64,000 nucleotides of DNA. Origin: Nitrincola tapanii (lineage in GTDB: Bacteria > Pseudomonadota > Gammaproteobacteria > Pseudomonadales > Balneatricaceae). The stretch spans positions 372,001-436,000 of the forward strand of contig NZ_SMRS01000001.1 of the NCBI RefSeq assembly GCF_008368715.1. Reading direction: 5' to 3'. Positions 26,675 through 35,835 of the stretch are shown here, piece by piece. The notes beneath the pieces were generated by a model that was not told the origin of the DNA, searched no databases, and saw only the letters and a program-made list of their open reading frames with translations. The position numbers and the translations under genes were made by a program. Every line of letters starts with the position of its first letter. The stretch's first letter is position 1.

Positions 26675-27250
26675 TTAACTCCTTGACCTATCCAAAAGAG
26701 GAAGCTGAAGAAGAGGGAGCGTAAATAGACGCCTGATACGGTTCTCCACCTGAACTAACTCCGCTGCAGCCTTGTCGGGTTGATCCAAACAATGGATCTC
26801 CAGGCAGTTAGGTTGCCAATTTAGACTTAGGGTTCCCGGCAAAAGGCTGATGACACCCATCAAGCACCAAAGTGGCAATCCACTCAGTTCAGTCGGGTAG
26901 GTAAAAACACTGGGATGGAGCGGCAGTTTAGGATCGAGAGTGCGGCGCGCGATATCCAAACCCGCAACGCAAGAAGCCTGAACGAAATAGAGCAAAAAAG
27001 AGGGTAAAGCGAACAGGCACAGGCGCGCCGATTGCATAGGGTCGGCTGTCTCTGGCGTGGGGCTAAGACGCAGACTTAACCAGGCGGCGAGCAAGCAGGC
27101 CGGTAGGCCCAGTAGCCAAGCGGAGAGCGCCCCTTCGCTGAGCAGTGACCAAAACAGCAACGCCAGTAAAAGGCGCAGTAGAAAAGCGAATGGATCGGAG
27201 CGCTTTCTACGGGTTTGGGAAGCGCTCGGCCGGTGGCTAACGGAAGGCAT
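26675..27250 (-). CDS. mnhE: Mrp-complex subunit E
   Basis: MnhE/PhaE-type subunit, first gene of the antiporter set. I chose the ATG at 27250, which overlaps the last codons of the ChaN-like gene by 14 bases, giving 191 residues; a longer frame to 27295 lies inside that gene. Two or three helices occupy the first half, and the hydrophilic C-terminal part shows family features (LMGVISLLPGTLSLNW and NCLEIHCLD). The C-terminus is basic with LPLLQLPLL. The overlap suggests the Mrp genes are read from the same transcript as the two small genes upstream. Confidence 0.88.
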   Translation of the reverse strand: MPSVSHRPSASQTRRKRSDPFAFLLRLLLALLFWSLLSEGALSAWLLGLPACLLAAWLSLRLSPTPETADPMQSARLCLFALPSFLLYFVQASCVAGLDIARRTLDPKLPLHPSVFTYPTELSGLPLWCLMGVISLLPGTLSLNWQPNCLEIHCLDQPDKAAAELVQVENRIRRLFTLPLLQLPLLDRSRS

Positions 27251-28127
27251 CACAGTGATCCTGTTCCGGCACTGCAGGGGTGAAGAGGAGCGCATCCGCG
27301 CTATAGAGCCGTTTGTCTGCCTCGGTATAGGGTGCTGGGAGATAGGCTTCAGGCAGTTGAGTTGGCTGGATAGAGGTTAAGAGTAAAACCTCGACAGCCT
27401 CTGGACCTAACCAGCGTGGAATGCCGAGATCACGCTGGGCATGTAACGCGCCGGTGATCAGAAGATTCACCTGATCCCTGGCCGTGAAGGCGCTTAAACG
27501 ACGCGCCATATGTTGATCTCTTGCGAGCTGTACATTCAGCATCGAGGGCAGTTGGTTTCTGGGCAGATGGCCACAATGGCTTTGCCACAGCAGCTCTAAC
27601 ATATAACTGCTGTGCGCACTGTCCAATACTCCTTCGGGTGCGCCCTGTTGATAGGCCTGGCGTTGTGCAGACGGTTCTAGATCCGCAGCAACCACCCCCT
27701 TCGCCTGTTCCAGGGCGAAGCGAATGAGTGGCGAATAATCCGACCAAGACCAGCCAGGATTCCAGTCAATCGCCTCGGGACTGAGTGCCTCCGGCTGTGC
27801 CAGCAGCGCATCCAATGCGGCTTGCTGGCCGCTATTTAGCATTTCAAAAGCCACATAACCCAGCTGTTCTGAAGCGGCAAGATGTTGAAGAATTTTCTGC
27901 TGAGCGGCGTGGTGTTCAGGGTGGCCATGCTGTTCACCGATAATTAACCAGGTGCCGGGTTTCAGTTGATCCAGCCACGTGTTCAGTGGCCCTAATGTCT
28001 GCTGTTCACGTGACCAAACTTGGCCAGGCAGAGGATTCAAGGACGGCTCGGTGCTTTCAGGTGAGGCCTGAACCCCTAGCCTGAAGCTCATCAGAAGAAT
28101 AAAAATTAGGCCAAGTCTGAATCGCAT
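27237..28127 (-). CDS. ChaN-like haem-binding family protein
   Basis: A 296-residue exported protein of the ChaN (DUF399) family, whose Campylobacter member binds haem. An N-terminal signal peptide ends near VQASPES; no lipobox cysteine is seen, so it is probably soluble in the periplasm. The hallmark LIIGEQHGHPEHH and the later LLITGALHAQRDLGIP fit the family. Its ATG overlaps the previous stop (TAATG). As I recall, P. aeruginosa has similar genes between parE and parC, so this gene belongs to the conserved parE-parC neighbourhood rather than to the Mrp operon. Confidence 0.82.
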   Translation of the reverse strand: MRFRLGLIFILLMSFRLGVQASPESTEPSLNPLPGQVWSREQQTLGPLNTWLDQLKPGTWLIIGEQHGHPEHHAAQQKILQHLAASEQLGYVAFEMLNSGQQAALDALLAQPEALSPEAIDWNPGWSWSDYSPLIRFALEQAKGVVAADLEPSAQRQAYQQGAPEGVLDSAHSSYMLELLWQSHCGHLPRNQLPSMLNVQLARDQHMARRLSAFTARDQVNLLITGALHAQRDLGIPRWLGPEAVEVLLLTSIQPTQLPEAYLPAPYTEADKRLYSADALLFTPAVPEQDHCDAFR

Positions 28128-28450
28128 TAGCGCTCCCGGGTTTTGACATCCAGATAATCACGTTGAATAACAGTTTCTAAAGCATTGACGGCCGCCACCA
28201 GCTCATCGAAGGTTTCACGACAAGCACGTAGTTGTTTGATCTGATCGGGTGAGGGCACCTGATCCGGTGAGATACGCGCAATATCCAAAAGTTCACGGAT
28301 ATAAGCGGCACGGGTGTGAGCCACCATCGAGAGCAGGGGTTTCAGATCTTCGAGACTGAGTTCGGGGATCGCAGGGTTGATAATGCTACGATTGATCTCA
28401 CGACGATATTTTTCCAGTTCCAACAATAACCGGTTGTTACTCACAGTCAT
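28127..28450 (-). CDS. Small conserved protein of unknown function
   Basis: A 107-residue, mostly alpha-helical, charged protein without signal peptide or membrane helix. I cannot name a function. It starts with MTVSNNRLLLELEKYRREIN and ends in DYLDVKTRER. It reads divergently from parC and is translationally coupled (TAATG) to the ChaN-like gene. A similar small gene next to parC is, as I recall, present in Pseudomonas. It is probably the first gene of the transcript that continues into the Mrp operon. Confidence 0.75.
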   Translation of the reverse strand: MTVSNNRLLLELEKYRREINRSIINPAIPELSLEDLKPLLSMVAHTRAAYIRELLDIARISPDQVPSPDQIKQLRACRETFDELVAAVNALETVIQRDYLDVKTRER

Positions 28451-28502
28451 GGTATAGTCTCCAAAGATAAACCACTGGGCGTGTTTAATTATGGCTGTAG
28501 GC

Positions 28503-28532
28503 TTGAAATTCTGCAGCCTGTTTGTTGATATT
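28503..28532 (+). promoter_or_regulatory. Possible parC promoter
   Basis: TTGAAA (28503-28508) and GATATT (28527-28532) are separated by 18 bases in the divergent region before parC. Both boxes are imperfect, so this is a weak prediction. Confidence 0.3.
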
Positions 28533-28564
28533 TATGCGAATTTTGAATCTTCCTGGGATAGCCG

Positions 28565-30826
28565 ATGTCCATCGAAACCACCTTTAATGGCGAAACCGAA
28601 ACGCTGGCACTTAAAGCCTTCAGCGAAAAAGCCTACCTTGATTACTCAATGTACGTGATTCTAGATCGTGCTTTGCCTCATCTGGGTGATGGCATGAAAC
28701 CGGTACAGCGCCGTATTGTCTATGCCATGTCGGAGCTGGGTTTAAAAGCCAGTGCCAAGTACAAAAAATCGGCGCGTACCGTCGGTGATGTACTCGGTAA
28801 ATTTCATCCGCACGGTGATTCTGCCTGTTACGAAGCGATGGTGCTGATGGCTCAGCCCTTTAGTTATCGTTATCCACTGGTCGATGGTCAGGGGAACTGG
28901 GGATCACCGGATGATCCAAAATCCTTTGCGGCCATGCGTTACACCGAATCACGCTTGTCACCCTATGCTGAAGTTTTACTGCGTGAACTGGGCCAGGGGA
29001 CGGTGAATTGGCAGCCTAATTTTGATGGCACGCTAGAGGAACCCGAAGTTCTACCGGCGCGCCTGCCGAATGTTCTGTTGAATGGCAGTACAGGCATCGC
29101 GGTGGGTATGGCGACCGATATTCCGCCCCATAATCTGCGTGAAGTGGCGGCAGCCTGTATCCATCTCTTACACCAGCCCCAAGCCAGCGTTGCCCAGTTA
29201 TGTGCGTTTATCCCCGGCCCGGATATGCCGACTGAGGCGGAAATTGTCACCCCCGCGGCTGAATTACAGAAAATTTATGAAAGCGGACGTGGCTCTTTGA
29301 AGATGCGCGCCGTGTATAGCCTGGAAGAGGGCGAGATCGTCATTACCGCGCTGCCTTATCAGGTGTCGGGTGCCAAAATTCTTGAGCAGATCGCGGCACA
29401 GATGCAGCAGAAGAAGCTACCGATGGTCACCGATCTGCGTGATGAATCGGATCATGAGAACCCCACGCGCTTAGTGATTATCCCGCGCTCAGGGCGTATC
29501 GATGTTGAGCAGTTGATGGCGCATCTGTTTGCCTCCACAGATCTGGAACGGAGCTATCGCGTCAATCTGAATATGATCGGGGTCGATGGGCGCCCTCAGG
29601 TAAAAGATCTGCGACAAATTTTAACTGAGTGGTTAAGCTGGCGAACGCAGATTGTCCGTCGACGTTTACAGCATCGTTTACAAAAGGTGCTGGATCGCCT
29701 GCATATCCTGGAAGGTTTGTTGATTGCCTATTTGAATATCGATGAGGTCATTCAAATTATCCGCGAAGAAGAGGAACCTAAAGCGGTGATGGTGGCGCGT
29801 TTTGGGATTAGTGAACAACAAGCGGATGCCATTCTTGATTTGAAACTGCGGCATTTGGCGAAGCTAGAAGAGTTTCGTATACGTGCCGAACAAAGCGAGT
29901 TGGATGCGGAGCGCCAAACCTTACAAGCGACCCTGGCGTCTGATGAGTTAATGCGCGATCTCATACGCAGTGAAATTGAAGCGGCCGCAGCCGAGCATGG
30001 TGATGAGCGTCGCTCACCGATCGTGGCACGTGCGGAAGCTCAAGCCTTTAGTGAGAAAGACCTGCTCAGTGCCGACCCAGTGACGGTGGTGTTATCTAAA
30101 CAGGGCTGGATACGTGCCGCACGTGGGCATGATATCGATGCGGCAGGCTTAAGTTATAAATCCGGTGATGGTTTTAAGCTGGCCTGTTTGGGGCGGATGA
30201 ACCAGCCAACGATCTTAATCGATTCGACGGGGCGCAGTTATAGTCTGGACACCCATGCCTTGCCTTCGGCACGAGGTCAGGGCGAGCCGGTGACCGGTAA
30301 GCTGACTCTGCCGAAAGGCGCTAGTATTGAAGGCCTGATCTGTGCACAAGAGACCGATAAGGTGCTACTGGCTTCGGATGCCGGTTATGGTTTTGTTACG
30401 TCGATTGCTGAAATGAGCAGCAAAACCAAAAATGGCCGTGCAGCCTTGACGCTCCCAGATGGGGCTAGGGTGTTGTCACCTGTACTGATTGCTTCCTTGG
30501 CAACCGATCGGGTCGCCGCCGTGACCAATGAAGGGCGCTTGCTGGTTTTCCCCGTTGCCGAATTGCCGGAGTTGTCCAAAGGCAAGGGGAATAAGCTTCT
30601 GAATATCCCTTCAGCGCGTGCGGCCTCGCGGGAAGAGTATCTGGTGGCGCTGACCTGCTTGTCAGCAACCGATACGCTGTTGGTCAGCAGTGGTCGTCAA
30701 CAGCTTAAGCTGAAGGGTGCGGATCTGGAGCCCTATCAGGGTGAGCGTGGCCGTCGCGGACATAAACTGCCGCGTGGTTATCAAAAGGTGGATGCCTTAG
30801 GTGTGGTGGCTGAGATTCAGGCGTAA
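28565..30826 (+). CDS. parC: DNA topoisomerase IV subunit A
   Basis: DNA-cleaving subunit of topoisomerase IV. The 753-residue length is typical. The catalytic tyrosine is Y126 in [11 protein letters not shown]. The quinolone-determining segment reads [14 protein letters not shown]; Ser86 and Glu90 correspond to E. coli Ser80 and Glu84 and are the wild-type residues, so no classical quinolone-resistance change is seen. The C-terminal half carries the beta-pinwheel repeats. The ATG follows GGGATAG. Confidence 0.98.
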   Translation: MSIETTFNGETETLALKAFSEKAYLDYSMYVILDRALPHLGDGMKPVQRRIVYAMSELGLKASAKYKKSARTVGDVLGKFHPHGDSACYEAMVLMAQPFSYRYPLVDGQGNWGSPDDPKSFAAMRYTESRLSPYAEVLLRELGQGTVNWQPNFDGTLEEPEVLPARLPNVLLNGSTGIAVGMATDIPPHNLREVAAACIHLLHQPQASVAQLCAFIPGPDMPTEAEIVTPAAELQKIYESGRGSLKMRAVYSLEEGEIVITALPYQVSGAKILEQIAAQMQQKKLPMVTDLRDESDHENPTRLVIIPRSGRIDVEQLMAHLFASTDLERSYRVNLNMIGVDGRPQVKDLRQILTEWLSWRTQIVRRRLQHRLQKVLDRLHILEGLLIAYLNIDEVIQIIREEEEPKAVMVARFGISEQQADAILDLKLRHLAKLEEFRIRAEQSELDAERQTLQATLASDELMRDLIRSEIEAAAAEHGDERRSPIVARAEAQAFSEKDLLSADPVTVVLSKQGWIRAARGHDIDAAGLSYKSGDGFKLACLGRMNQPTILIDSTGRSYSLDTHALPSARGQGEPVTGKLTLPKGASIEGLICAQETDKVLLASDAGYGFVTSIAEMSSKTKNGRAALTLPDGARVLSPVLIASLATDRVAAVTNEGRLLVFPVAELPELSKGKGNKLLNIPSARAASREEYLVALTCLSATDTLLVSSGRQQLKLKGADLEPYQGERGRRGHKLPRGYQKVDALGVVAEIQA

Positions 30827-30838
30827 AACCTGAACCCC

Positions 30839-30859
30839 TTGAGCCTTGAGCCTTGAGCC
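30839..30859 (+). repeat. Three tandem copies of TTGAGCC
   Basis: A perfect 7-base direct repeat, three copies, lies 13 bases after the parC stop and just before the inverted repeat at 30869-30899. Function unknown; it may be replication slippage. Confidence 0.9.
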
Positions 30860-30868
30860 TGAAGGCTT

Positions 30869-30899
30869 GGATAAATAGCCGTTTGGAGGCTATTTATCC
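30869..30899. terminator. Perfect 12-bp inverted repeat between convergent genes
   Basis: GGATAAATAGCC (30869-30880) and GGCTATTTATCC (30888-30899) are exact complements around a 7-base loop. It overlaps the stop codon of the minus-strand gene. There is no T-run on either side, so it may be a 3'-end protecting stem or a weak bidirectional terminator. Confidence 0.55.
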
Positions 30900-32909
30900 G
30901 GCCTGATCAGGTTTTTGGCTGAGTTTGCTTAAGAGGTGGCGTGCTTGCTTCTCTAAGAGCTCTTGATAGGAGTCGGCAATCCGTAAAATCAATACCTTAT
31001 CTTCATCTTCACGTCGGAAACTTGCACCTTCTAACAATGAACGCTTGAGATCTGGTGCTTCAGTTAACGCCGTATGGCTGATCAGTTCATTGCTCTGCGT
31101 GCTGCGTGTTAAGAACTGCGCTTCCTCGAATAATCGCTCCAGACGCTCTTTGCGACCTCGGACCAGCGCCATATGCAGATTCATCACGGGGCGGAAAAGA
31201 CGAATACGATTCTGATTAAACTGTTTGTACAGGTGAGTAAACAGCATGGCGGCACAGACGGCGTTGATACCGTGACTGTCATCTTCTTGTGCTTGATCAA
31301 AAATGATCTGCATATCCCCTAGGGCACTGACCACTAGGCGGCCGTTGTAAATTGACGCTACAGAATTGGCCAAAACACGATAATTGCGCATCAAAACTTG
31401 GTGCTCTTCTGCTTCAACATATTCCGAATGCGCGCTGGTGGTATCGATCAGCAGTAAATAGCCAGCTTCCTGTGCGGGCAGAATCAGCTCAAGATCCTGT
31501 TCAAAAGCTAGGAAGGGAAGCGGTTCATCTTCACGGCTGGCAATCAGTGGATTGATGCGTGTCGGCGGCGTGCTTTCCTCTTCGAGCTCGACGGCGGGCA
31601 CAAACAGGTGGTCATACGCATCTGATTCTGCGGTTTCATCGGCAAACTCTTCCCCCCTAAGGTTCAGGCTGGGCGTGAATTTGGGCATGCTGGGCTGTGA
31701 GGGCTCCGGTTTTAATAGAGAGACCAGATCCTGGTTATCGAAAGCGCGAGTGTCCTGGCGGATCTCAGGACGATTTTGGGCCGCTAGGCTGGGTTCGGGT
31801 GTCAGCGTCTGATCAGGAATTTCAGGGAATTCAGGGGTTTCCGCTGCTATTCCAGTTTCGGGTTGGAAAAAAGGTTCGAGTCGAGCGTGTTCAGGCGATC
31901 GCGCTGGCTGGGTGGCTTGTGTGGGTGCGCTGATAGATTTACTTGGAGTCTGTGGCTCTGCACGTAGATTCAAAGCGCTCAACTCGGCATCTAAATCCAG
32001 TTCAAATTCGGTGACGCGACTGATTAAGGGTTCGCTCAGCACAGGCGGAGTGTCTAAATCGACAGTCCAGCTTTGGGTGGCGATTTCCGGCTCAGCATCA
32101 GCTGCCAAAGGCGCTTGCCGATCCTGAGGGCTTAGCACAACCTCGTCAAGCTGTGGCTGTGGCTGTGGCTGTGGCTGTGGCTGTGGCTGTGGCTGTGGCT
32201 GTGGCGCAACGGCGGCTTTGGCGGGTGTACTTTCAACTGGCGGTGGGATGACCAGAGGTAAAATATCATCTGGATTGATAATCGGAATACTGTCTCTGAG
32301 CGCTTCTTCAGACAGCTGGGCGCTGCGGTAGCGGTCGGATGTCGTCAGATCCAGGTCGTCACTCGACACTAACGCATCTTCATCTTCTGCGGTGGCTCTT
32401 GCCGGTGTGGGGCGGCTGCTGAGACTGACCCAAAGACAAAAGAGGGTAAGGAACGCGGTGGTGCCGGCGGCGATCAGAAACTGTTTCTGTTGCTCTTGCA
32501 GCATAACCTCTAGGGGCTCAGGTGAACTCCAAAGACTGATTTCACCTAAGCGCTCACCGGAGCTGATCAGTTCACGGCTGACAGCGATCCCTTCATGTTG
32601 ACCGGCCATTCCGACTAAGTGGCCTTCGGCATCCGTTAAACGCATCCCGGCAATCATGGGCAGTTGGGTTAATTCACTAAGTAGGTAGCTGGCGCTGATG
32701 CGGTCATTGCTTAGAAGTAAGTTGAGAAACAAGGGGCTGATGCTATTCACTAAGCGTTGATTATTCTGTTCTGAATAGACTTCTGCTTGCTGGCGCGTTT
32801 CCATGCGCAGGTAAGCGGAGGTCGTCAGCAAGCCGGTGATCAGAACCAGAGTCGTGATCAGCAGCGGGCGCAAACGTGAGCGAGGTGGATGGACAGGCGT
32901 TTGGCTCAT
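30894..32909 (-). CDS. YtjB/SMP-like membrane protein with degenerate cyclase-like C-terminal domain
   Basis: A 671-residue protein. Residues about 14-38 form a membrane helix, followed by a short extracytoplasmic SMP/YtjB-type segment (LPMIAGMRLTDAEGHLVGMAG) and a second helix near residues 150-170. A long low-complexity cytoplasmic linker, acidic and Pro-rich, contains nine Pro-Gln pairs coded by a 6-base repeat. The last 190 residues resemble a class III nucleotidyl cyclase fold: GYLLLIDTTSAHSEY and GRLVVSALGDMQIIFDQ match the two metal-aspartate regions, but most catalytic positions cannot be confirmed. Pseudomonas has an SMP-family gene between parC and serB; here serB is 24 kb away. A start 63 bases upstream is possible; the ribosome-binding site is weak for both. 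Confidence 0.7.
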   Translation of the reverse strand: MSQTPVHPPRSRLRPLLITTLVLITGLLTTSAYLRMETRQQAEVYSEQNNQRLVNSISPLFLNLLLSNDRISASYLLSELTQLPMIAGMRLTDAEGHLVGMAGQHEGIAVSRELISSGERLGEISLWSSPEPLEVMLQEQQKQFLIAAGTTAFLTLFCLWVSLSSRPTPARATAEDEDALVSSDDLDLTTSDRYRSAQLSEEALRDSIPIINPDDILPLVIPPPVESTPAKAAVAPQPQPQPQPQPQPQPQPQLDEVVLSPQDRQAPLAADAEPEIATQSWTVDLDTPPVLSEPLISRVTEFELDLDAELSALNLRAEPQTPSKSISAPTQATQPARSPEHARLEPFFQPETGIAAETPEFPEIPDQTLTPEPSLAAQNRPEIRQDTRAFDNQDLVSLLKPEPSQPSMPKFTPSLNLRGEEFADETAESDAYDHLFVPAVELEEESTPPTRINPLIASREDEPLPFLAFEQDLELILPAQEAGYLLLIDTTSAHSEYVEAEEHQVLMRNYRVLANSVASIYNGRLVVSALGDMQIIFDQAQEDDSHGINAVCAAMLFTHLYKQFNQNRIRLFRPVMNLHMALVRGRKERLERLFEEAQFLTRSTQSNELISHTALTEAPDLKRSLLEGASFRREDEDKVLILRIADSYQELLEKQARHLLSKLSQKPDQAG
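32151..32204. repeat. Hexanucleotide microsatellite, 9 units
   Basis: Nine perfect copies of CTGTGG lie inside the minus-strand coding region and encode nine Pro-Gln pairs on that strand. Changes in copy number stay in frame, so they would alter linker length without breaking the protein. Confidence 0.97.
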
Positions 32910-33025
32910 GAAAGATGAAGTTCCGCGGTTATTGAAATCCAAGAAAATAAGGCCAAAAAACCCGTAAATCATAACAGGTCTCGGCGGGTGCTCACAGAGA
33001 TCTGCAGAGAGTGTGCAGAAGCAGA

Positions 33026-33054
33026 ATGACCCCTGTTTCAGAGAGCGCTATAAT
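33026..33054 (+). promoter_or_regulatory. Sigma-70 promoter for the proA operon
   Basis: A perfect TATAAT (33049-33054) with ATGACC as -35 (33026-33031, 4 of 6) at 17 bases. It stands 35 bases before the proA start and probably drives the long proA-lipA gene series. Confidence 0.7.
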
Positions 33055-33088
33055 AGCGGCTTTTAGCCTTTCTCGGGAACCAGGCAGG

Positions 33089-34345
33089 ATGAATGTAGAA
33101 GAGTATATGAAGACGCTGGGTCAGCAAGCGCGCCTTGCCTCCCGGCGGATGGCCAGTGCAGACACAGGTGTTAAAAATCGCGCCCTGGAGGCGATGGCCA
33201 AAGCGCTGGATGCCGCACGTGCTGAGCTAGCGGAAGCCAATGCACTGGATCTGCAGGCCGGTCGTGAAGCGGGTTTGGATGCGGCGATGCTCGATCGTTT
33301 AGAGCTGACCCCAGCACGTATTGATACCATGATCGAAGGGTTACATCAGGTGGCGACGCTACCCGATCCAATCGGTGCGATGACTGATCTGAACTATCGC
33401 CCTTCTGGAATTCAGGTTGGCAAAATGCGTGTTCCCCTCGGTGTGATCGGAATCATTTTTGAATCACGTCCGAATGTGACGGTGGAGGCAGCCAGTCTGT
33501 GTTTGAAGTCGGGCAATGCGGCGATTTTGCGCGGCGGCTCTGAATCCGTGCATTCCAATCAGGCGATTGCACGTTGTATCGCGCAGGGCTTAAAAGCGGC
33601 CGGTTTGCCTGAAGCCGCCGTGCAGGTGGTTGAAACCAAAGATCGAGCGGCAGTCGGGCATTTGATTACCATGCCGGAATATGTCGATGTGATCGTCCCA
33701 CGTGGAGGTAAAGGCCTGATTGAGCGCATTTCTGCCGAAGCCAAGGTTCCAGTGATCAAGCATCTAGACGGTATTTGCCATGTCTTTATTGATCAGGCAG
33801 CCGATAAGGTGAAAGCGATTAATATCGCACTGAATGCAAAAACGCATCGTTATGGTACTTGCAACACCATGGAAACCCTGTTGGTACATCAAGCGATGGC
33901 GGCCGAGGTTTTACCTGATCTTGCCGAACGTTATCAGTCGGTTGGAGTGGAGTTGCGAGGGTGTGCGCGTACCTTGGCGTTACTGCCCGGCATTAAAGCC
34001 GCAGAGGAAGTGGATTGGTCGACGGAATATCTAGCGCCCGTACTGGCGATCAAGGTTGTGGATCATCTGGCGGAAGCGATCGAACATATCAATCATTACG
34101 GCTCGCATCATACCGATGCAATCGTCACGGAAAATTACACCGATGCGCGCATTTTCTTGCGTGAAGTGGATTCCAGTTCTGTGATGGTGAATGCTTCGAC
34201 GCGTTTTGCCGATGGTTTTGAGTATGGTTTGGGTGCGGAGATCGGGATCTCCACAGATAAAATCCATGCCCGAGGTCCGGTGGGTCTAGAGGGGCTGACT
34301 TCTCAGAAGTATATCGTTCTAGGTGATGGGCACCTGCGTCGTTGA
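33089..34345 (+). CDS. proA: Gamma-glutamyl phosphate reductase
   Basis: Second enzyme of proline synthesis: reduces glutamyl-5-phosphate to glutamate semialdehyde with NADPH. Starting at the ATG of [15 protein letters not shown] gives 418 residues, the usual length; in-frame bases further upstream lie in the promoter region. The catalytic cysteine is in [16 protein letters not shown]. Other blocks: [34 protein letters not shown] and [13 protein letters not shown]. The stop overlaps the nadD start. proB is not in this window. Confidence 0.97.
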   Translation: MNVEEYMKTLGQQARLASRRMASADTGVKNRALEAMAKALDAARAELAEANALDLQAGREAGLDAAMLDRLELTPARIDTMIEGLHQVATLPDPIGAMTDLNYRPSGIQVGKMRVPLGVIGIIFESRPNVTVEAASLCLKSGNAAILRGGSESVHSNQAIARCIAQGLKAAGLPEAAVQVVETKDRAAVGHLITMPEYVDVIVPRGGKGLIERISAEAKVPVIKHLDGICHVFIDQAADKVKAINIALNAKTHRYGTCNTMETLLVHQAMAAEVLPDLAERYQSVGVELRGCARTLALLPGIKAAEEVDWSTEYLAPVLAIKVVDHLAEAIEHINHYGSHHTDAIVTENYTDARIFLREVDSSSVMVNASTRFADGFEYGLGAEIGISTDKIHARGPVGLEGLTSQKYIVLGDGHLRR

Positions 34346-34998
34346 TGAATGCTCAACCCTTCGTCTTTATGGGCGGGACTTTTGATCCCGTGCATAACGG
34401 CCACCTGCGTACCGCGCTCGAGATACAGCAATGGTTAGGCTGCGCTCAGGTGTGCCTGTTGCCTTCGGGGCAACCGGTGCATCGTGAGCAAACCGGTTGT
34501 TCGGCGCAGGATCGTTTGGAAATGGTGCGTTTAGCCGTGCGTGATGCCGCGCATCTCAGCGTGGATGATCGTGAAGTGAGATCGGATGCACCCTCCTATT
34601 CATGGTACACCCTGAAATCCTTACGTGAGCAATTCGGAGCCACGACTCCGATCTGTATGGTGATGGGCATGGATGCCTTCTTGGGGCTGCCGAGCTGGTA
34701 TCGATGGCAGGAGCTGCTGCAGTTCAGTCATTTGATCGTGGTCACGCGCCCCGGTTTTGGCTTGCAACCGGATCCACAACTCCAGGCTTGGTTGCAACAG
34801 CATCAAACTCAGGACGTCAATCAACTCTTTCGCCAAGCGGCAGGCAAGGTTTGTATTCATGAATTAACTCCGCTGGGCATTTCCGCCACACAGATACGGC
34901 AGTTAATTGCCAGCGGTCAGTCACCCCGCTATCTACTGCCAGATCAGGTGTGGGAATATATCAAAATACATCAGCTTTACGGCTATCAATTAAGGTAA
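34345..34998 (+). CDS. nadD: Nicotinate-nucleotide adenylyltransferase
   Basis: Adenylates nicotinate mononucleotide to deamido-NAD in NAD synthesis. The 217-residue protein has the nucleotidyltransferase motif [15 protein letters not shown], the family segment [15 protein letters not shown] and the C-terminal [10 protein letters not shown]. The ATG overlaps the proA stop (TGATG). proA-nadD-rsfS-rlmH is a conserved series. Confidence 0.97.
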   Translation: MNAQPFVFMGGTFDPVHNGHLRTALEIQQWLGCAQVCLLPSGQPVHREQTGCSAQDRLEMVRLAVRDAAHLSVDDREVRSDAPSYSWYTLKSLREQFGATTPICMVMGMDAFLGLPSWYRWQELLQFSHLIVVTRPGFGLQPDPQLQAWLQQHQTQDVNQLFRQAAGKVCIHELTPLGISATQIRQLIASGQSPRYLLPDQVWEYIKIHQLYGYQLR

Positions 34999-35008
34999 TA
35001 AGCAACTC

Positions 35009-35359
35009 ATGCAAACAGAACAACTGATTCAATTGGTTCAAACCATTCTTGATGATATGAAAGCACGCGATGTGGTGCTTTTGGATGTGATTGGCAAATC
35101 CAGCGTGACCGACTATATGCTGATCGCCAGTGGAACTTCTAAACGCCACGTGGGCTCTATAGCGGCGGAAGTGTTAGAGAAGGTAAAGGCCGCAGGAGTC
35201 CGTCCTATCGGTACCGAAGGGCAGAATGTTGGAGATTGGATTTTGGTCGATCTCGGTGATGTGGTCGTGCATGTGATGATGCCGGATGCGCGTGTGTTTT
35301 ACGATCTTGAGCGCCTTTGGCGTGCCGATCCCAGCGCGGATGTGCAGGTGAACGCTTAA
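35009..35359 (+). CDS. rsfS: Ribosomal silencing factor
   Basis: RsfS binds ribosomal protein L14 and blocks joining of the two ribosomal subunits when nutrients are short. The 116-residue protein has the family core [19 protein letters not shown] and the C-terminal [22 protein letters not shown]. Its stop overlaps the rlmH start. Confidence 0.97.
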   Translation: MQTEQLIQLVQTILDDMKARDVVLLDVIGKSSVTDYMLIASGTSKRHVGSIAAEVLEKVKAAGVRPIGTEGQNVGDWILVDLGDVVVHVMMPDARVFYDLERLWRADPSADVQVNA

Positions 35360-35826
35360 TGCGTGTCCGGCTCTTGGCGGTGGGTCAGAAAATGCCCGGC
35401 TGGGTAGAAGCGGGTTTTAATGAGTATGCCAAACGCCTACCGACTGATTTTCAGTTGGAACTGGTTGAAATCGCGCCAGGCTATCGTGGCAAGGGCGCTG
35501 ATATTGCCCGTGCTATCCGCAGTGAAGGGGATGCGATGCTGGCCGCGCTGCAAAAAAATGAAAAGGTGATCGCTCTGGAGGTTGGCGGGCGTTCTTGGTC
35601 AACCGAGCAGTTGGCGCAGGAAGCCGAAAATTGGCGTATGGATGGACGTAATCTGGCCTTACTTGTCGGTGGACCGGATGGTTTAGATGCGCGTTGTGTT
35701 GCTGCCGCGGATCAGAAATGGTCTTTATCGGCGCTCACCTTACCTCATCCCTTGGTTCGCATTGTGTTAGCCGAACAGTTGTACCGAGCCTGGACTCTGC
35801 TCCAAGGCCATCCTTACCATAAATAA
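35359..35826 (+). CDS. rlmH: 23S rRNA (pseudouridine1915-N3)-methyltransferase
   Basis: SPOUT-class methyltransferase that modifies pseudouridine 1915 in helix 69 of 23S rRNA. The ATG overlaps the rsfS stop (TAATG) and gives exactly 155 residues, the family length. The SAM-binding knot shows [10 protein letters not shown] and the C-terminal [19 protein letters not shown] longer in-frame start lies inside rsfS and is rejected. Confidence 0.97.
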   Translation: MRVRLLAVGQKMPGWVEAGFNEYAKRLPTDFQLELVEIAPGYRGKGADIARAIRSEGDAMLAALQKNEKVIALEVGGRSWSTEQLAQEAENWRMDGRNLALLVGGPDGLDARCVAAADQKWSLSALTLPHPLVRIVLAEQLYRAWTLLQGHPYHK

Positions 35827-35835
35827 TTGGGCGTT

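Noticed and set aside
28727-28850. Quinolone-resistance substitutions in ParC
   Set aside because: Residues equivalent to E. coli Ser80 and Glu84 are unchanged, so nothing indicates resistance.
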